DNA of 64,000 nt from assembly GCA_904063045.1 (NCBI GenBank), contig CAJFCJ010000009.1:228942-292941 (forward strand), read 5' to 3'. A program made the translations under genes and the position numbers. Positions 13,179-25,171 of this stretch are shown piece after piece. The DNA comes from Dimorphilus gyrociliatus (Eukaryota > Annelida > Polychaeta > Dinophilidae). A model generated the notes under the pieces. It was not told the origin of the DNA and searched no databases. It saw only the letters and a list, made by a program, of their open reading frames with translations. Each line of letters opens with the position of its first letter. The stretch's first letter is position 1.

Positions 13179-16100
13179 ATGAAGTCAAAGAAAGATAAAA
13201 AAGGTACATTTAAATTTAATAAATGATGAATTATAAGTAAATCTTCAAATTATACTATTACATCAAGCCGAAATATGTCATACTTTTATGAAACCCTCGT
13301 AATTTGCTAAATATTTAAGATATCTGTAAAAAGAAAAGCGTCTGCTATTTTACAAAATCAAATAGTTTGATTTTTTCATTTTTAAAATTGTTAGAAATAA
13401 ACCAAACTGATGTTTATAGTCAGAAACCTACTACCAGGATTTTCACTAACTAAAATAATAAGGAAAAATATCTAAGCCGTTAGATCCATATTTAATACAA
13501 AATGTAATATGGGGCTAGAAATATCAGCATGCAGTATATAATAGGATTAATGATTAATTACTTTTTTTGTATTTAAAACAAAAGATATTAAACCCTGTAG
13601 TATAATTCAGAAAACAGAGAAGCTTTTGTCAATTGGATTTTGTATCTGAGACATTTACAAGAGGTTGTCTAACATTAAAATAAATTAAGGAAATTGACTT
13701 GATCTATACACTAAAATATAAATTCTTTTCATGCAATTATTTTCATATTAAATAGAAAATTTTTGTAATTAAAAACCTACAGAATAGAACAAACAAAAAT
13801 ATACTAATCTGCATATAATACGTCCTTAAATATAATAACATAATATTTTTGCTAATATTCTTCATTTAAATTTAATCATTCCAATTAAAGCTCAAGATCC
13901 AACTTTAGCCAAAAAACGACAGGAAAAACAAATAAAAACCTTGTTAAATCCCAAGAGTGCTAGATTGATTGTTAGAAACTTACCCTTTAAGGTAATTCAA
14001 TGAGTAATACTTGAACTGGAAAAAGAGCATAATTATTTTTGTTTTAGTGTGAAGAAGAAAGTCTGCAAAACGTCTTTTCACCATATGGAGAAATTACTGA
14101 CATCACATTACCCAAAAAAGAAGGTTGCTTTTGAATTTAAATAATACAATGCCTGTAAGAATATCTCTTATATATCTTTTATTGCTATTTAGATGGAAAA
14201 TCGAAAGGATTCGGTTTTGTTCAATTTTCTGACTTAAAAGAAGCTGCTGAAGCTATAAAAGCTTTGAACGGACAAGAACTAAACGGTAAAATTATCTCTT
14301 TTTTAATTATCAATAGGCTATTATTCTTACGATTCATTTATATTCCAGGCAGACCCATTGCTGTAGATTTCTCTCTATCTAAAAGTCGTTTCGAAAAATT
14401 AAATAAGAGACAACCAGTTGGTAATTTAACAGGTAATTTCAGAGAAAACAAGTGTTACAATTATCAAATAATTCAGAGAAGGTAAATTACTATTGATTCA
14501 ATGCTTTATAATAGATGAACCTGAGAAAGAGGAAGAGATTAGGGAGGAGGAAAATAAAGATGATAACGATGATTATATAAGCAAAGATGATGTTGATAAT
14601 GAAGATATAAGTGAAGAGGATGATGATGATGAAGATGCTGATGATTCCGAAAGTACGGATAAGGACGATGATGAAAGTGATGTTGATGAAGAGAGTGATA
14701 AAGAGGACGACGATTCAGATGGTTTGTGCTCTTGATTTCAATTGGTTTACATAAAATAACTCCAGTAAATATTTAACAGATAAAACCCATGCTAATATGT
14801 CGGATAAAAAAAATGATGACGCAAAAGATGGTAAAACAGTTTTTGTTCGGTGAGCATATCTGTAATTTCTGAATTTATTATCTTACATATTACATTTGCC
14901 ACATTATAGTAATATGTCACTGGACTCTGATGAAGCAGAATTGAAGGAACTCTTTACACATTTTGGTACAGTCGAATATTGTCGAATTGTAGTCGATAAA
15001 GCCACACAGCACAGCAGAGGTTTTTATCCAATTTAAGTAGAATTTTGCAAAATATCTAACATAGTTTTTGTCAATCATTCCAGGAATGGCATTCATTAAA
15101 TTTAAAGATAAATTATCAGCTGATGAGTGTGTTCGAATTGCGAATGATAAATCAGATCAAGGAGGTATATTCCTCGATGACAAAGAACTATCTGTAATCG
15201 TAGCACTTACAAGAAATGATACGGAGAAGCTTAAGTCGGACATGCAAAAAAAAAATGCAAAGGTTGATAAAAGAAATTTATGGCTTGCTAGAGAAGGTCT
15301 CATTAGAGCTGGTACGAAAGATGCTGAGGGTATTACACCAGCCGATTTACAGAAGAGAGCCAGAATAGAACAGATAAAAAGAGTAAAACTGAAAGATCCC
15401 AATGTATTCGTGTCAACAACTCGTTTATGTATCCATAATATACCTGTCCCCGTGACTGATAAGAAGCTTAAAACAATTGTTCTAAAAGCAATTGATGAGA
15501 AAAAAGCTCGAATTAATGAATGCCGTATAATGAGAGATCTTAATAAATTGAATAGTAAGGGAATTGGGCGCTCTCGTGGTTACGCTTTTGTAAATTTTAT
15601 AGAGCACGAGCATGCCTTATTAGCTTTGAGAACCCTAAATAACAATCCAGATATATTTGGTGATTCCAAGGTAAAATGTGAAAAATGCAAAAATGAATTG
15701 ATTTCTTTAAAACTATTTATCAAATACAGCGTCCGATCGTTGAATTCTCATTGGAAAATAAAGCAAAACTACAAGCCCGGGAAGAGAGACAGCAAAGAGC
15801 ACTGGCCAAACAGACTGAAAAGCAAACAAAAAAGAAAACGAAAAACTTTAAAACAGATACATCAAAGACGCCTGTTGAAAAGCAAAAAGTTAAGGGACTA
15901 GTGTTACCTAAACGTTCAGGAGCTAAAGTTAGGCATAAGCCCAGACAAACTGAGACCACTAAGGGAAAAAAGACTAAGAAAGAGAAAAGAAAAAGAGCTT
16001 TTGCTGAGGATGCTCAATTGGTAAGGCTTCTCACTCATTTAAAACAAATTATTGTCAAATTTAATAATCAAACAAACTGCTATTTTTCAGTTGGGGACCG

Positions 16101-16216
16101 TAAATAATGCGAAGAGGAAAAGGCAGTACTATGAGAGTGACAAATTTGATAAACTCGTAAATAATTATAAGCAAAGCATTAAAAGCAAAAGTTCTAAATG
16201 GTTTGATAAATCATAA
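13179..16216 (+). CDS. RBM28: RNA-binding protein 28 (Nop4p-type nucleolar ribosome biogenesis factor), three-RRM form
   Basis: Nucleolar protein for 60S subunit maturation. Eleven exons: 13179-13203, 13891-13991, 14048-14123, 14193-14285, 14349-14420, 14515-14721, 14780-14849, 14910-15019, 15084-15670, 15730-16020, 16091-16216; 585 residues, all phases closed. An RRM corresponding to vertebrate RRM2 (RLIVRNLPFK; SKGFGFVQF) is followed by an acidic tract of about 70 residues (exon 6), an RRM3 equivalent (KTVFVRNMSLDS; GMAFIKF), the diagnostic LWLAREGLIRAGTKDAEG, an RRM4 equivalent (TRLCIHNIP; SRGYAFVNF), LRTLNNNPDIFG, a lysine-rich tail and the terminal KWFD. Vertebrate RBM28 has an extra N-terminal RRM that is not seen here: the first exon encodes only MKSKKDKK. 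Either RRM1 is lost or an upstream exon was missed. Confidence 0.9.
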
Positions 16217-16874
16217 TGATTCTTTTTTTAAATAAACTATTTAAACCGTTTGATAATAGGCTAAAGATACTTTTTTATGAATTATAAATAATTTCCCATA
16301 CGCTTATAACTTTGGTTTAACGAAAGCGAAATAAAAATCAATATGCTGTATAAACTCTTTCACTTCTCCGCCCCTTCTCTAATTCGCTCTATATGTTGCC
16401 TAATGTTATTATACTAGATGTAAGCTATGCTATTTTTTTTCGTGATCGTTATTAAAACCGCTTAGTTTTTTAAAATAATATGCAATCTGATAGTTTGAGA
16501 TTGTTAGTTTGTACCTTATGCTAAATTGGCCTTTTTCTACTTTTACATATCATCTTTCATTGAAATTAATCAATTTGTACAGGCTGTGTGTGCTTTACGT
16601 ATGGTAACAATCGACCATTTGTAAAGATGAATAACTAACTCGAGAAAAATTTATTTGAATTAGTTTATTTGTTGACCTCGTCCTCCATAACCAAATATAA
16701 GACTCAAAAGTAAACGTACATATATCTTGAGCAATTTGATAGAAAGCAGAAAGGAATGTTTAGTTATCTTCAACTATGGCATAGAAGTAGGTGTCTTTTT
16801 GTAATCCGAGAAGAAATATGTACATAATACTTTTAAAAAAGATTTCAAAAAACATGCAGATCTTAACGGATGAT
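16217..16874. other. Convergent 3' spacer RBM28/STARD10
   Basis: 658 bp, AT-rich; an aataaa lies just after the RBM28 stop (about 16231), consistent with a polyadenylation signal. No other feature seen. Confidence 0.5.
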
Positions 16875-18019
16875 TTAGTCGCTTTCTTCATCTCCGTTTT
16901 GAGACACTTTCTCCGCATCAGACTCAGCAACATTAGATTCATCAACGCCAGACGCTTTCAGAGTGTCGTTAATAGAACCAATATCTGATAAATTTAGCTT
17001 AGGTAGATATGACATCTGCTCCGGGTTATGCCAAGGCTTAAAGTGAGGTTCATGTTCAGCCTTCCATTTAGGATATGCTAAAGCCGCCTTTGTCAGGCGT
17101 TTAACGATTTTTGGAGCAACGAATTTCGATAATTTATTCACTACCCAAGTCGGAAGTTTACCTAAAAATAAATAAGATGGCTTATCTAATATTTGAAGCA
17201 GCTTAATGACCAAATAAACAAATCGTATACCTTTAGGATCACTTTGAGTCACATAATTGAGTGTACAACCTTTTTCTTCCGGTTTGCCATCAGGAACAAT
17301 GTAATATCCAGTGATGAAAGACAAACCTCTCACAAAATTCTTTTTTGTAGGTACACTCGCATGATTCACACTATGATTGATAATAAAAATTTCCCTTCCT
17401 ATATCTAACCATGAACGAAGTAAAACAAAGTCTCGATTTTTCAGGGGCGAAGGAGTGCTGACTGTTTACAGGTGTAAAATATTAGTCATTAAAAAGAGTC
17501 ATTCTTAAAAACGGTCTTACTACTAACTTGAATAATAACTAATGTCATTATTTGGATTAAGGCAGCATATTTCATAACCCTCAATCATATTCCTATCCCA
17601 TAACTTGCGATATTTACTATCATGCAAAGTATCGTACAACATAGTAGCACTAATTTTATCCAAATGAGCTTTTAGCTGAAAACCACCCACAAACATAACA
17701 TTATTTAATTTAACGGATGTAAATTATTCATTATTTACAAAAGAAATAAAATAAAACAGCTAAAAATGACTCATATCAAAATATTACAGTTTTTGCTTAC
17801 TTTTATAACTTTAAAATCTGATACATCATTGTCTTTACTCCATACAGTGATATTGTTTTTGCAATACTCTTTTGTCCAGCTGTTGAGAAAATAAATATTA
17901 CTTTGTTGTTTCTTGATAATTTAAATTTTTTCATTCACTTACCCATCGTGACACGTGCACATTTGTCTAACTTTATTGAAATCTTCATCTTCAGCAATAC
18001 GAACTTCTCCAACTTCCAT
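16875..18019 (-). CDS. STARD10: StAR-related lipid transfer protein 10 (START domain)
   Basis: Phosphatidylcholine/phosphatidylethanolamine transfer protein of the PCTP family. Five exons: 17943-18019, 17801-17879, 17528-17675, 17231-17461, 16875-17161; 273 residues, phases closed. Matching blocks are MLYDTLHDSKYRKLWDRNMI, PLKNRDFVLLRSWL, GLSFITGYYIVPDG, the TQSDPKG to LPTWVVNKLSKFVAPK junction, YPKWKAEHEPHFKPWHNPEQ, and an acidic Ser-rich tail (DESNVAESDAEK) that in vertebrates is a CK2 phosphorylation region. The 69-bp intron 17162-17230 is a multiple of three and has no stop, so a retained form would add 23 residues. Divergent from PGM2 with 317 bp between ATGs. Confidence 0.92.
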
Positions 18020-18336
18020 ATTGTACTATAGCAATTGCAGTATTAATCAAATTATCACGAATTGACAACGCGTTATGTTTGACGTTGACGTTCTATTTCC
18101 TGTTTATTAACAATCAATGCGATCTTTCGATGATAAGCTGATCGCCGTCTGCTACAACGCATGCGTATTTCGCTTATTTTATAGCCAATAAAAAGTCGGA
18201 AGCAGATCTACTAACAAACTAAACATGTTGATTGGTGGTTTATATATTAGCCTGGTAACCGGAAGTTAAGTATTATTATGGATTTCATTTTTAATCGAGT
18301 CTGTGGTAAATCGTTGTAAACATTCAAGAGTACTAT
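18020..18336. promoter_or_regulatory. Divergent promoter region STARD10/PGM2
   Basis: 317 bp between two divergent start codons. More GC than its surroundings around 18120-18180 (gcatgcg-type words). No exon fits here. Confidence 0.35.
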
Positions 18337-21300
18337 ATGGCGTTCATCAAGAAATTTGGTAACAAAGAGCTAGATGATAAAATAGAAGAATGGATCAGAT
18401 GGGATAAGGTGATAATCTGTCTTTAAAAAAAGCGATTTAAATGTGATGCAATACGATAAACGTAAAATGTTCCACGTAATAGCGGGATGACACGTGCGAT
18501 GAAATTAAGAAACTCGTCCAGAATGACAATGAAAATGAGCTAAATAATAGGTTATTAAAAAGAATGGCATTTGGTACTGCTGGTCTTAGAGCAAGAATGG
18601 GTGCAGGATATTCGATGATGAACGACTTGACAATAATCCAGACAACTCAAGGATTTGCAAAATACATGTTAACAGTAACACCTAATGTAAGAAAGAATGG
18701 AGTAGTAATTGGCTTTGATGGCCGACATAATAGTCATCGGTATTATTATTAGATTAATTATTCTAATGAAAAAAAATTAAAATTAATCATTTGTCATCTA
18801 AAGGTTCGCCCAAAGAGTTGCCAGAGTATTGACGTTACAAAATATCAAAGTCTATACAATGTCCCATACATGTCCAACACCTTTCGTCGTAAATATTCTT
18901 AGCAAATGCACTTTTATTTTAAAAGTAATAAAATCTCATTCCAGCCATATACTGTTCTTTCGAAAGGCTGCGATTGGGGAATAATGGTAACTGCATCACA
19001 CAATCCAAAGGATGATAACGGCTATAAAGTGTATTATTCTAATGGTGCTCAAGTAAAAGAAACTAATTTTACTTTTTGTTCGTGAGGAAACTTTAATCTA
19101 GTATTTGCCTTTTATAGATAATAGAACCTCATGATGAATATATCAGTAGGAGCATTCTTGAAAATTTGGAACCGTGGGAAAATGTTTGGCAGTTAGATGA
19201 AACAGACAATAATCTTTGTACCGACGTATATAAAGAAACTTTCACCAATTATATTAAGGATTTAGAGGGCTTGTGCCATTTTAAAGACGAAAATAGCAAA
19301 ACAGATGTTAAATTTACATACACAGCCATGCATGGTGTTGGATATCCAGCAATTCAGAAAGCCTTTGAGATTTTTAATTTGCCTAAACCAATCCCTGTGA
19401 TAGAACAAGTCGAAGTTGATCCCGAATTTACAACTGTCCAATTCCCAAATCCAGAAGAGGGAAAAAGCGCACTGGTAAGTTCATTATTGAGAAATGCAGA
19501 AAAAGAATTGATTAAATTTGGGAATTTTTTTTAAAAAATAGAATTTGGCGATGAAAACTGCTGATGAAAACGATTGTAAAGTGATTTTAGCGAATGATCC
19601 GGACGCGGATAGATTAGCCCTTGCGGAAAAGCAGGCAAAGTAAGCTCAGTTTCCTTTTTAGGCTTTCGAATGATTTCGAACGGCTGACGATCTTTGCTTT
19701 AACAAAAACGAAATGCTATAATGATTGTTACTTGCTTGTCAAATAATTTGCTTTGATACAGTGGCGAATGGAAGTGTTTTTCCGGAAATGAATTGGGTAG
19801 TTTATATTTGTGGTGGCTCTCGACTCGACTAGATATTACTAATACTAGCCGCGGTGAGAATAGATTCTTTGAAAAAAAAAAAAAGCAAAAAGCATGGTTA
19901 CCGCCGTTCAATTCATCGCCATTTAACATTTTATTAATAACCTATAATAAAGTTATATGGATCCAAGTTCTTATTTATATAGTAGCCATTTATGATAAAA
20001 TTTATCCATGCGTTGCAGCGGTTCGTGGCATGTGTTTTCCGGCAATGAAATTGGAGCTCTTCTAGGGCATTGGACTTGGAAAATGTATTCAAGGAAAAAT
20101 TCCAATACCAATTATGGTAAGGAAAACTTTTCAAAAAGCTATGAATATTTTTAAAAATACAAACATAAAATAAAAACAAATTAATTAACAAAATAGAATA
20201 AGAAGATTAACTTAGAGTAATAAATAAATAAATAAAATAGAATCTCATTGTCAAGAGAACACATGCCGTTAAAGCCTTGAGAAAAATATTAATAATAATA
20301 TTTACTCATTAGGCGATGTCTACGCAATTGCTAGTACAGTGTCTTCCCAAATTATTGGAAGTATTGCCCGAGTAGAAAATTTTAAATTTGAAGTAAGCTC
20401 ATTAATATATAAAATATCATTTTTTCATTATTTTCTCTTAAATGTAGGAGACACTTACTGGATTCAAGTGGATGGGTAATAAAGCTCACGAACTACGAAA
20501 AAAAGGAAAAACTGTATTATTCGCTTTTGAGGAAGCCATTGGTAAAGTTTTATTTATTGTATTAAATATGCTTATATTAAGCTTATTAATAAAAACTAAT
20601 CCCTTGAAAGTAAAAATATTTTTAAATTGTTTGGCATACAAACAGGATTTATGTGCAGTGATAAAGTACTTGATAAAGACGGTATTAGTGCTGCGGTTGT
20701 CCTGGCGGAGATGATTATTCACCTTGCAAAAGAGAATCTTAATTGTAAGCAACAATTAGAAAAGATATATGAGAAGTACGTGAATTGTTTCATTAATACA
20801 AAACTGTATCATTTATATAATAATTTAATAATTTTTCAGATACGGTCAACATATATCTAGAAATTCATACTTTATTTGTCATGATGAAGCTACTATTAAT
20901 AAATTATTTAACGATATAAGAAATTTTGACGGTAAAGGAAAATATCCTTCGCATTGTGGCCGTTTCGAAATCAAATACATTAGAGATTTGACAACTGGAT
21001 ATGATAATAGTCAACCTGATAATAAACCTGTAAGATTGAATACAATTGAATTATAATCATCAGCTTATCTTTTAAACTTTCGTAAACAGATCCTCCCTGT
21101 TTCTGCGTCAAGTCAAATGTTAACCTTCACCTTTAGTAATGGATGCATAGCAACACTGAGAACCAGCGGAACAGAACCCAAGATAAAATATTATACTGAA
21201 TATTGCGCCGAACCAGGGTAAATATATCTATAAATTTGTATCTTTGATATACGAACAAAAAGAAACCTTTATTTTTTTTATAAATAGGCGTAGTCGTGAA

Positions 21301-21393
21301 GAGGTTAGCAATGAACTGAACGAGATGATAGAAGCTATTATCGAACACTTTTATAGACCTAAAGAGAATCACTTGACACCTCGACCTAATTAG
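18337..21393 (+). CDS. PGM2: Phosphoglucomutase 2 / phosphopentomutase, with two alternative versions of exon 7
   Basis: Interconverts pentose (and hexose) 1- and 5(6)-phosphates in the cytosol. Exons: 18337-18408, 18483-18739, 18804-18888, 18945-19052, 19118-19474, 19542-19639, then 7a 19762-19853 or 7b 20019-20116, 20313-20392, 20448-20541, 20646-20775, 20840-21029, 21090-21217, 21288-21393; about 600 residues. Visible sites: phosphoserine loop [13 protein letters not shown], metal loop [14 protein letters not shown], sugar-binding loop FAFEEAIG, phosphate-binding [15 protein letters not shown]2 rather than PGM1 by the TASHNPK and [18 protein letters not shown] contexts. Exons 7a (92 nt) and 7b (98 nt) encode homologous segments ([12 protein letters not shown] versus [12 protein letters not shown]). 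Each keeps the frame alone; together they break it. Confidence 0.95.
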
Positions 21394-21517
21394 TTGAATG
21401 ATCTTTTTTGTAAATCATTCTATATCTGCTAATGCGAATGACCTTTTTATGATTTTAAAAAATTTAATACAATATGATTATTTTGTGTATTAGATTAAAT
21501 ACAGCCATTAAGTCAGG

Positions 21518-22852
21518 TTATAGAGCAGTAAATTTGACGAAAAATATTCCAGAAGGATTAACTGTGGCGGTGAATTGGCTGTTTGATTTAAACATACCAA
21601 TTTGAGTATTATCAAATACTTCGGTTGCGTTGTAACCAGCAGAATGGGTAAGACCAATGTCCTTGAGTTGAATGGATATTTTTTCTGGAGTTGAAGTACT
21701 ACTACATTGAAAGGCAACAGCCATGCTATTTGTTGGAAGAATTGGTTTAGTCCAAATTCCAACGTCGCCTTTCACTAGCACTCTCTGCCCTTGAACACCA
21801 AGCATATCTTGATTTATTGCGATAACTCGCTTATTTTGTAAAAGAGCCTTTGATTGAGGTTTAATATTACGAAGATCGACAGACATAAATAACGGAGCTG
21901 CCATAATCGACCACATTGCCATTTGAGTTTTTTCTTGATCATAACTTAATCCGTAATCTCCCAGGATAAGCATATCTGGATCGTTGAAATTGCCTGGTCC
22001 AGCAACTTGAGCAAAGTTTTCCTTGTTACTACCATAGAAATTAATAATTGATGTAACTGAATCCCAAGAATCGGCAATATCTCCATAATTTCTCCAAAGA
22101 TTACAGTGTTTAGCAATATTGGCATAGTCAATGTGCTGATGACCTTGTTGATAGGCTGGCCAACTGCAAGAGTAAACCATGTGTCGCCCTGTTCTATTTA
22201 ACCATTGACCCATAATTGGATAGGCTGAAAGATAAACACTTTATATTTAATCCAGCTACTATTTACGCTGAATTACCGTCATCCATTTGATTGACATTGG
22301 AATAACATCCATCAAGCTTTAACATGTCAACACCCCACTCAGCGAAAGTTTCCGCATCCTTTTGTAAATAGTACTCTGATCCGGGATATCCCCCACATGT
22401 TTTTGTACCGAAATCCTCATAAATTCCTAATTTTAAACCTTTACCGTGAACGTAGTCGGCTAATGCTTTTATACCACTGGGGAATCTTTTAGGATCAGCC
22501 ACAAGAGATCCGGTCTTTTGGTCCCTTTCCATAGCCATCCAGCAATCGTCTATATTTACATATTGATAACCGACATCCTTGTAACCATCTGCGGCTAAAT
22601 GATCGGCCATCCTTTTGTATAAATTCTCACTGAATCAAAGAAAATATTAGATAAAATAATTACATTGTTGAAAAAGGGAAAAAGTAAGACAAACCTTATA
22701 CAATTGTCGGGATCGTTGACACAATCGATATTACACCTAAACCTTTCCCAAGATAACCAGCCCATTGGAGGTGTTCTAGCCAAACCATTATCCAAAGAAT
22801 AACATATATAAAAATTATATATGAATAGTAAAATTGCCGAAAAAAATTTCAT
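21518..22852 (-). CDS. NAGA: Lysosomal alpha-N-acetylgalactosaminidase / alpha-galactosidase (GH27)
   Basis: Removes terminal alpha-GalNAc (or alpha-Gal) from glycoconjugates in lysosomes. Three exons: 22695-22852, 22277-22629, 21518-22224; 405 residues, in phase. Signal peptide [19 protein letters not shown], then [21 protein letters not shown]. The nucleophile aspartate is in [10 protein letters not shown]; the acid/base aspartate is in DSWDSV. The specificity loop is [10 protein letters not shown]: Ser and Ala occupy the positions that in vertebrate NAGA admit the N-acetyl group, where GLA has Glu and Leu. That favours NAGA. The stretch [15 protein letters not shown] is closer to GLA, so this may be the pre-duplication type enzyme. 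The start is at the signal-peptide Met (22852), not the open Met further upstream at 22903. Confidence 0.93.
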
Positions 22853-23540
22853 TCTCGTTAACTTGCGAATTAGCTTATTAAAATGAAATTTTTGAAAATT
22901 CAATAGCCTTTATAAATTACTAATAGTCACGAGATTTTCATTGAAAACAACACGCCCCTAGATAAAATATATCTATCTGTTCAGAGTAAAAATTAGTAAC
23001 ATTTGTGCAATTTCTTTAATACATACTTCATACTTCATTGATTTATGACACGTGGTTATATCCCGAGCAGAAGGTGTTTTTTTTTTGTTTTTTATTTAAA
23101 TTTGTACACTCAAATATTTGGGTTTGTTTATGATTTCATTTTAACCTCTATACAACTATATGTTTATATATGTTTATATTCATTTACCAACTAGTATATA
23201 CAGAAAGGCCTTTAATTGTACGTTGCATTTTTCTATTGTTTATTCCGTAATGATGTTGTTTTTTGTTTGTTTTTTTAAAGCATCTTTTACTCTATTCAAT
23301 CCGTGTTTTTTTCTCTCTCTCTCCCTCTTTCTCTTTCTCTTTCTTCTTTTCTATTTCATTCAACTCTACTTAATACATATTGTAATTGTAAAAGAGTTAG
23401 CTGAAACTAAGTAAAGCCTATTCTAACATTCTTTTATAAAGTTTGTTCAATAATTTATGATAGCTAAAATTTTCTTCTTTAGTTTTGCATATATATGAAA
23501 ATAACAACAAAAACAATACTGATATTATATTCAAGAACTT
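22853..23540. other. Spacer NAGA/STPG4 with a CT-rich tract
   Basis: 688 bp without a gene. Contains a pyrimidine run of about 45 bp (23310-23357, mainly tctctctccctctttctctt) and short T/A runs. The 5' flank of NAGA lies here and the 3' end of STPG4 abuts it. Confidence 0.45.
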
Positions 23541-24568
23541 TCAAAGTGAAACTTTATGAGCGTTAGCACTGTTAAAGAATGTCCCTATTCTAGCCATACT
23601 CTTAATAGTTTCGGGCATTGGACTTTGGTAAGTTGGTTCGTAGGATCCTGCCCCGGGGGTTTTCTATTTAAAGATATTAAAATGTTATTAAATTCATACG
23701 TGCGTATAATAATTAAAGCGGATTTATTACCGTATGCGATGTCTTGAATCTAGGAGCGGTCGACTTAAAGGACGAGGAGATAGCGTGCGGTGGTGTTGGA
23801 GACCGATATTCGTAATAACCAGGAGCAGGACCGATTTTCTGTTTTTAAATTAATTAATAAACAAATCATTTCGCGATATTATTTATACAGTAAACTCTGT
23901 ATATAAATAGTACCGGTTTCATTTGATCGGAAGGTAAACGGGTACTTGTCGACTTAAAGACGGATAGCCTTTGGAGAATAGCAAGAATATATTATTGATT
24001 TTATAATTAATGAGAAAATAAGAAAATTCTTTGCATGCTAACTTTTTTGTTGCTTTATGTCCGTCTACTGCCAAGTAATTTTCAGTATTGTACATTCCTG
24101 GACAAACGTCTATGTACTGTACAAACAACAATCTTTTTTATAATCTATTTAATAAGTACTCGATAAATTGAAAAATGTTATTATTACCTTATCTTTTTTG
24201 TCTGATTGCATACCACTTTTAGCTAATCTTCCGCATCCTTTAAATGAATACGTTGATATATTTTCCTTGTCTAGCCTTTGAGTAAAAGATGGATGATTGT
24301 AGGCTCCGGGTAACAGTAACGCTCCATTCGCCGAATTAATTTCTGTAACTCTCTTACCAGCTTTGAATCTATAACTGTTTGGTCTCTTGCTAAGTTCGCA
24401 CCAAGGATCGAAAGGCTCGTAAGCTCCTGGATTTGGAGTTTCCTTTATGTGATTTCTCCACCAAGATTCTCTTCCAGATATAGGTTTTGTATATTTCTTT
24501 GAAGGTTTTTCCCTTAGTTGAATTGGAGCCAGCCGGACATTTTTTCGGTCTTTTTCCGCCTGTGACAT
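23541..24568 (-). CDS. STPG4: Sperm-tail PG-rich repeat protein, STPG4-like
   Basis: SHIPPO/PGP-repeat protein expected in sperm or ciliary axonemes. Five exons: 24188-24568, 24043-24116, 23914-23968, 23731-23838, 23541-23663; 246 residues, close to human STPG4 (about 248). Repeats in order: ESWWRNHIKETPNPGAYEPF, LLPGAYNHPSFTQRL, VCPGMYNTENY, FKSTSTRLPSDQMK followed by IGPAPGYYEYRSPTPP, FKSTAPRF, and a final TPGAGSYEPTYQSPMPETIK with ARIGTFFNSAN. The WWR...TPNPG and terminal FFNS blocks are the features that single out STPG4 among PG-rich proteins. Single-copy and complete here. Confidence 0.85.
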
Positions 24569-25171
24569 TTTTAAACTGCCGCCCCTCTACTGTGCTTAGT
24601 AACCGAGCCGATCGAACTGTTCACTTTTCAATAAGTAATCATAGGCTTCTTTTCCTATTTTATATCGAACAGTCGTTAATCCTGAATTGTAAAACACTAT
24701 TGTAATTCTGCATGACGATGAATTAATTATCGAACACAGTTACGTCATATTTTATATTCCATTAATATAAAAAAAAGTGTAAACTTTAAGAAATTTGTAT
24801 TAAAAACAAAGAGAAATTAAAGCTTCTATGACTCTAACTAAGTAAATATATACTTTCTATATTACGTATTGGAACGGTGGAATTGCTTCCGGGCTAAAAC
24901 TTACGTTCCATATTTAACGAATGTTTACAATGTAAACCAACAATTAAATAGACCTTTCTAAGGTTTTTGTTTCATTACAAACATTTAGTCTTTATAGATC
25001 TCTTAATAAAGACATTAAAATAGAACAAACTTTAACAAATAATTAATAAATATGAATATTCAATAATTATTTCAAATTGAAGTAAAACAGTTCAATTAAT
25101 TATTTATATTAAATAATTAATGACGTCATCAAATGAAAATATCTTTTTAATTTTATCTAAAAATTGAAATT
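24569..25171. other. Spacer STPG4/Ly6 gene (divergent)
   Basis: About 600 bp, AT-rich, divergent promoters expected. No exon or repeat recognised; several taattaat-type words near 25040-25130. Confidence 0.4.

Noticed and set aside
15720-15959. Cys/Ser-rich minus-strand frame opposite RBM28
   Set aside because: Shadow of the lysine-rich RBM28 tail.
23160-23414. 84-codon plus-strand frame over the CT-rich tract
   Set aside because: Phe/Leu/Ser repetition is produced by the pyrimidine run; no coding signal.
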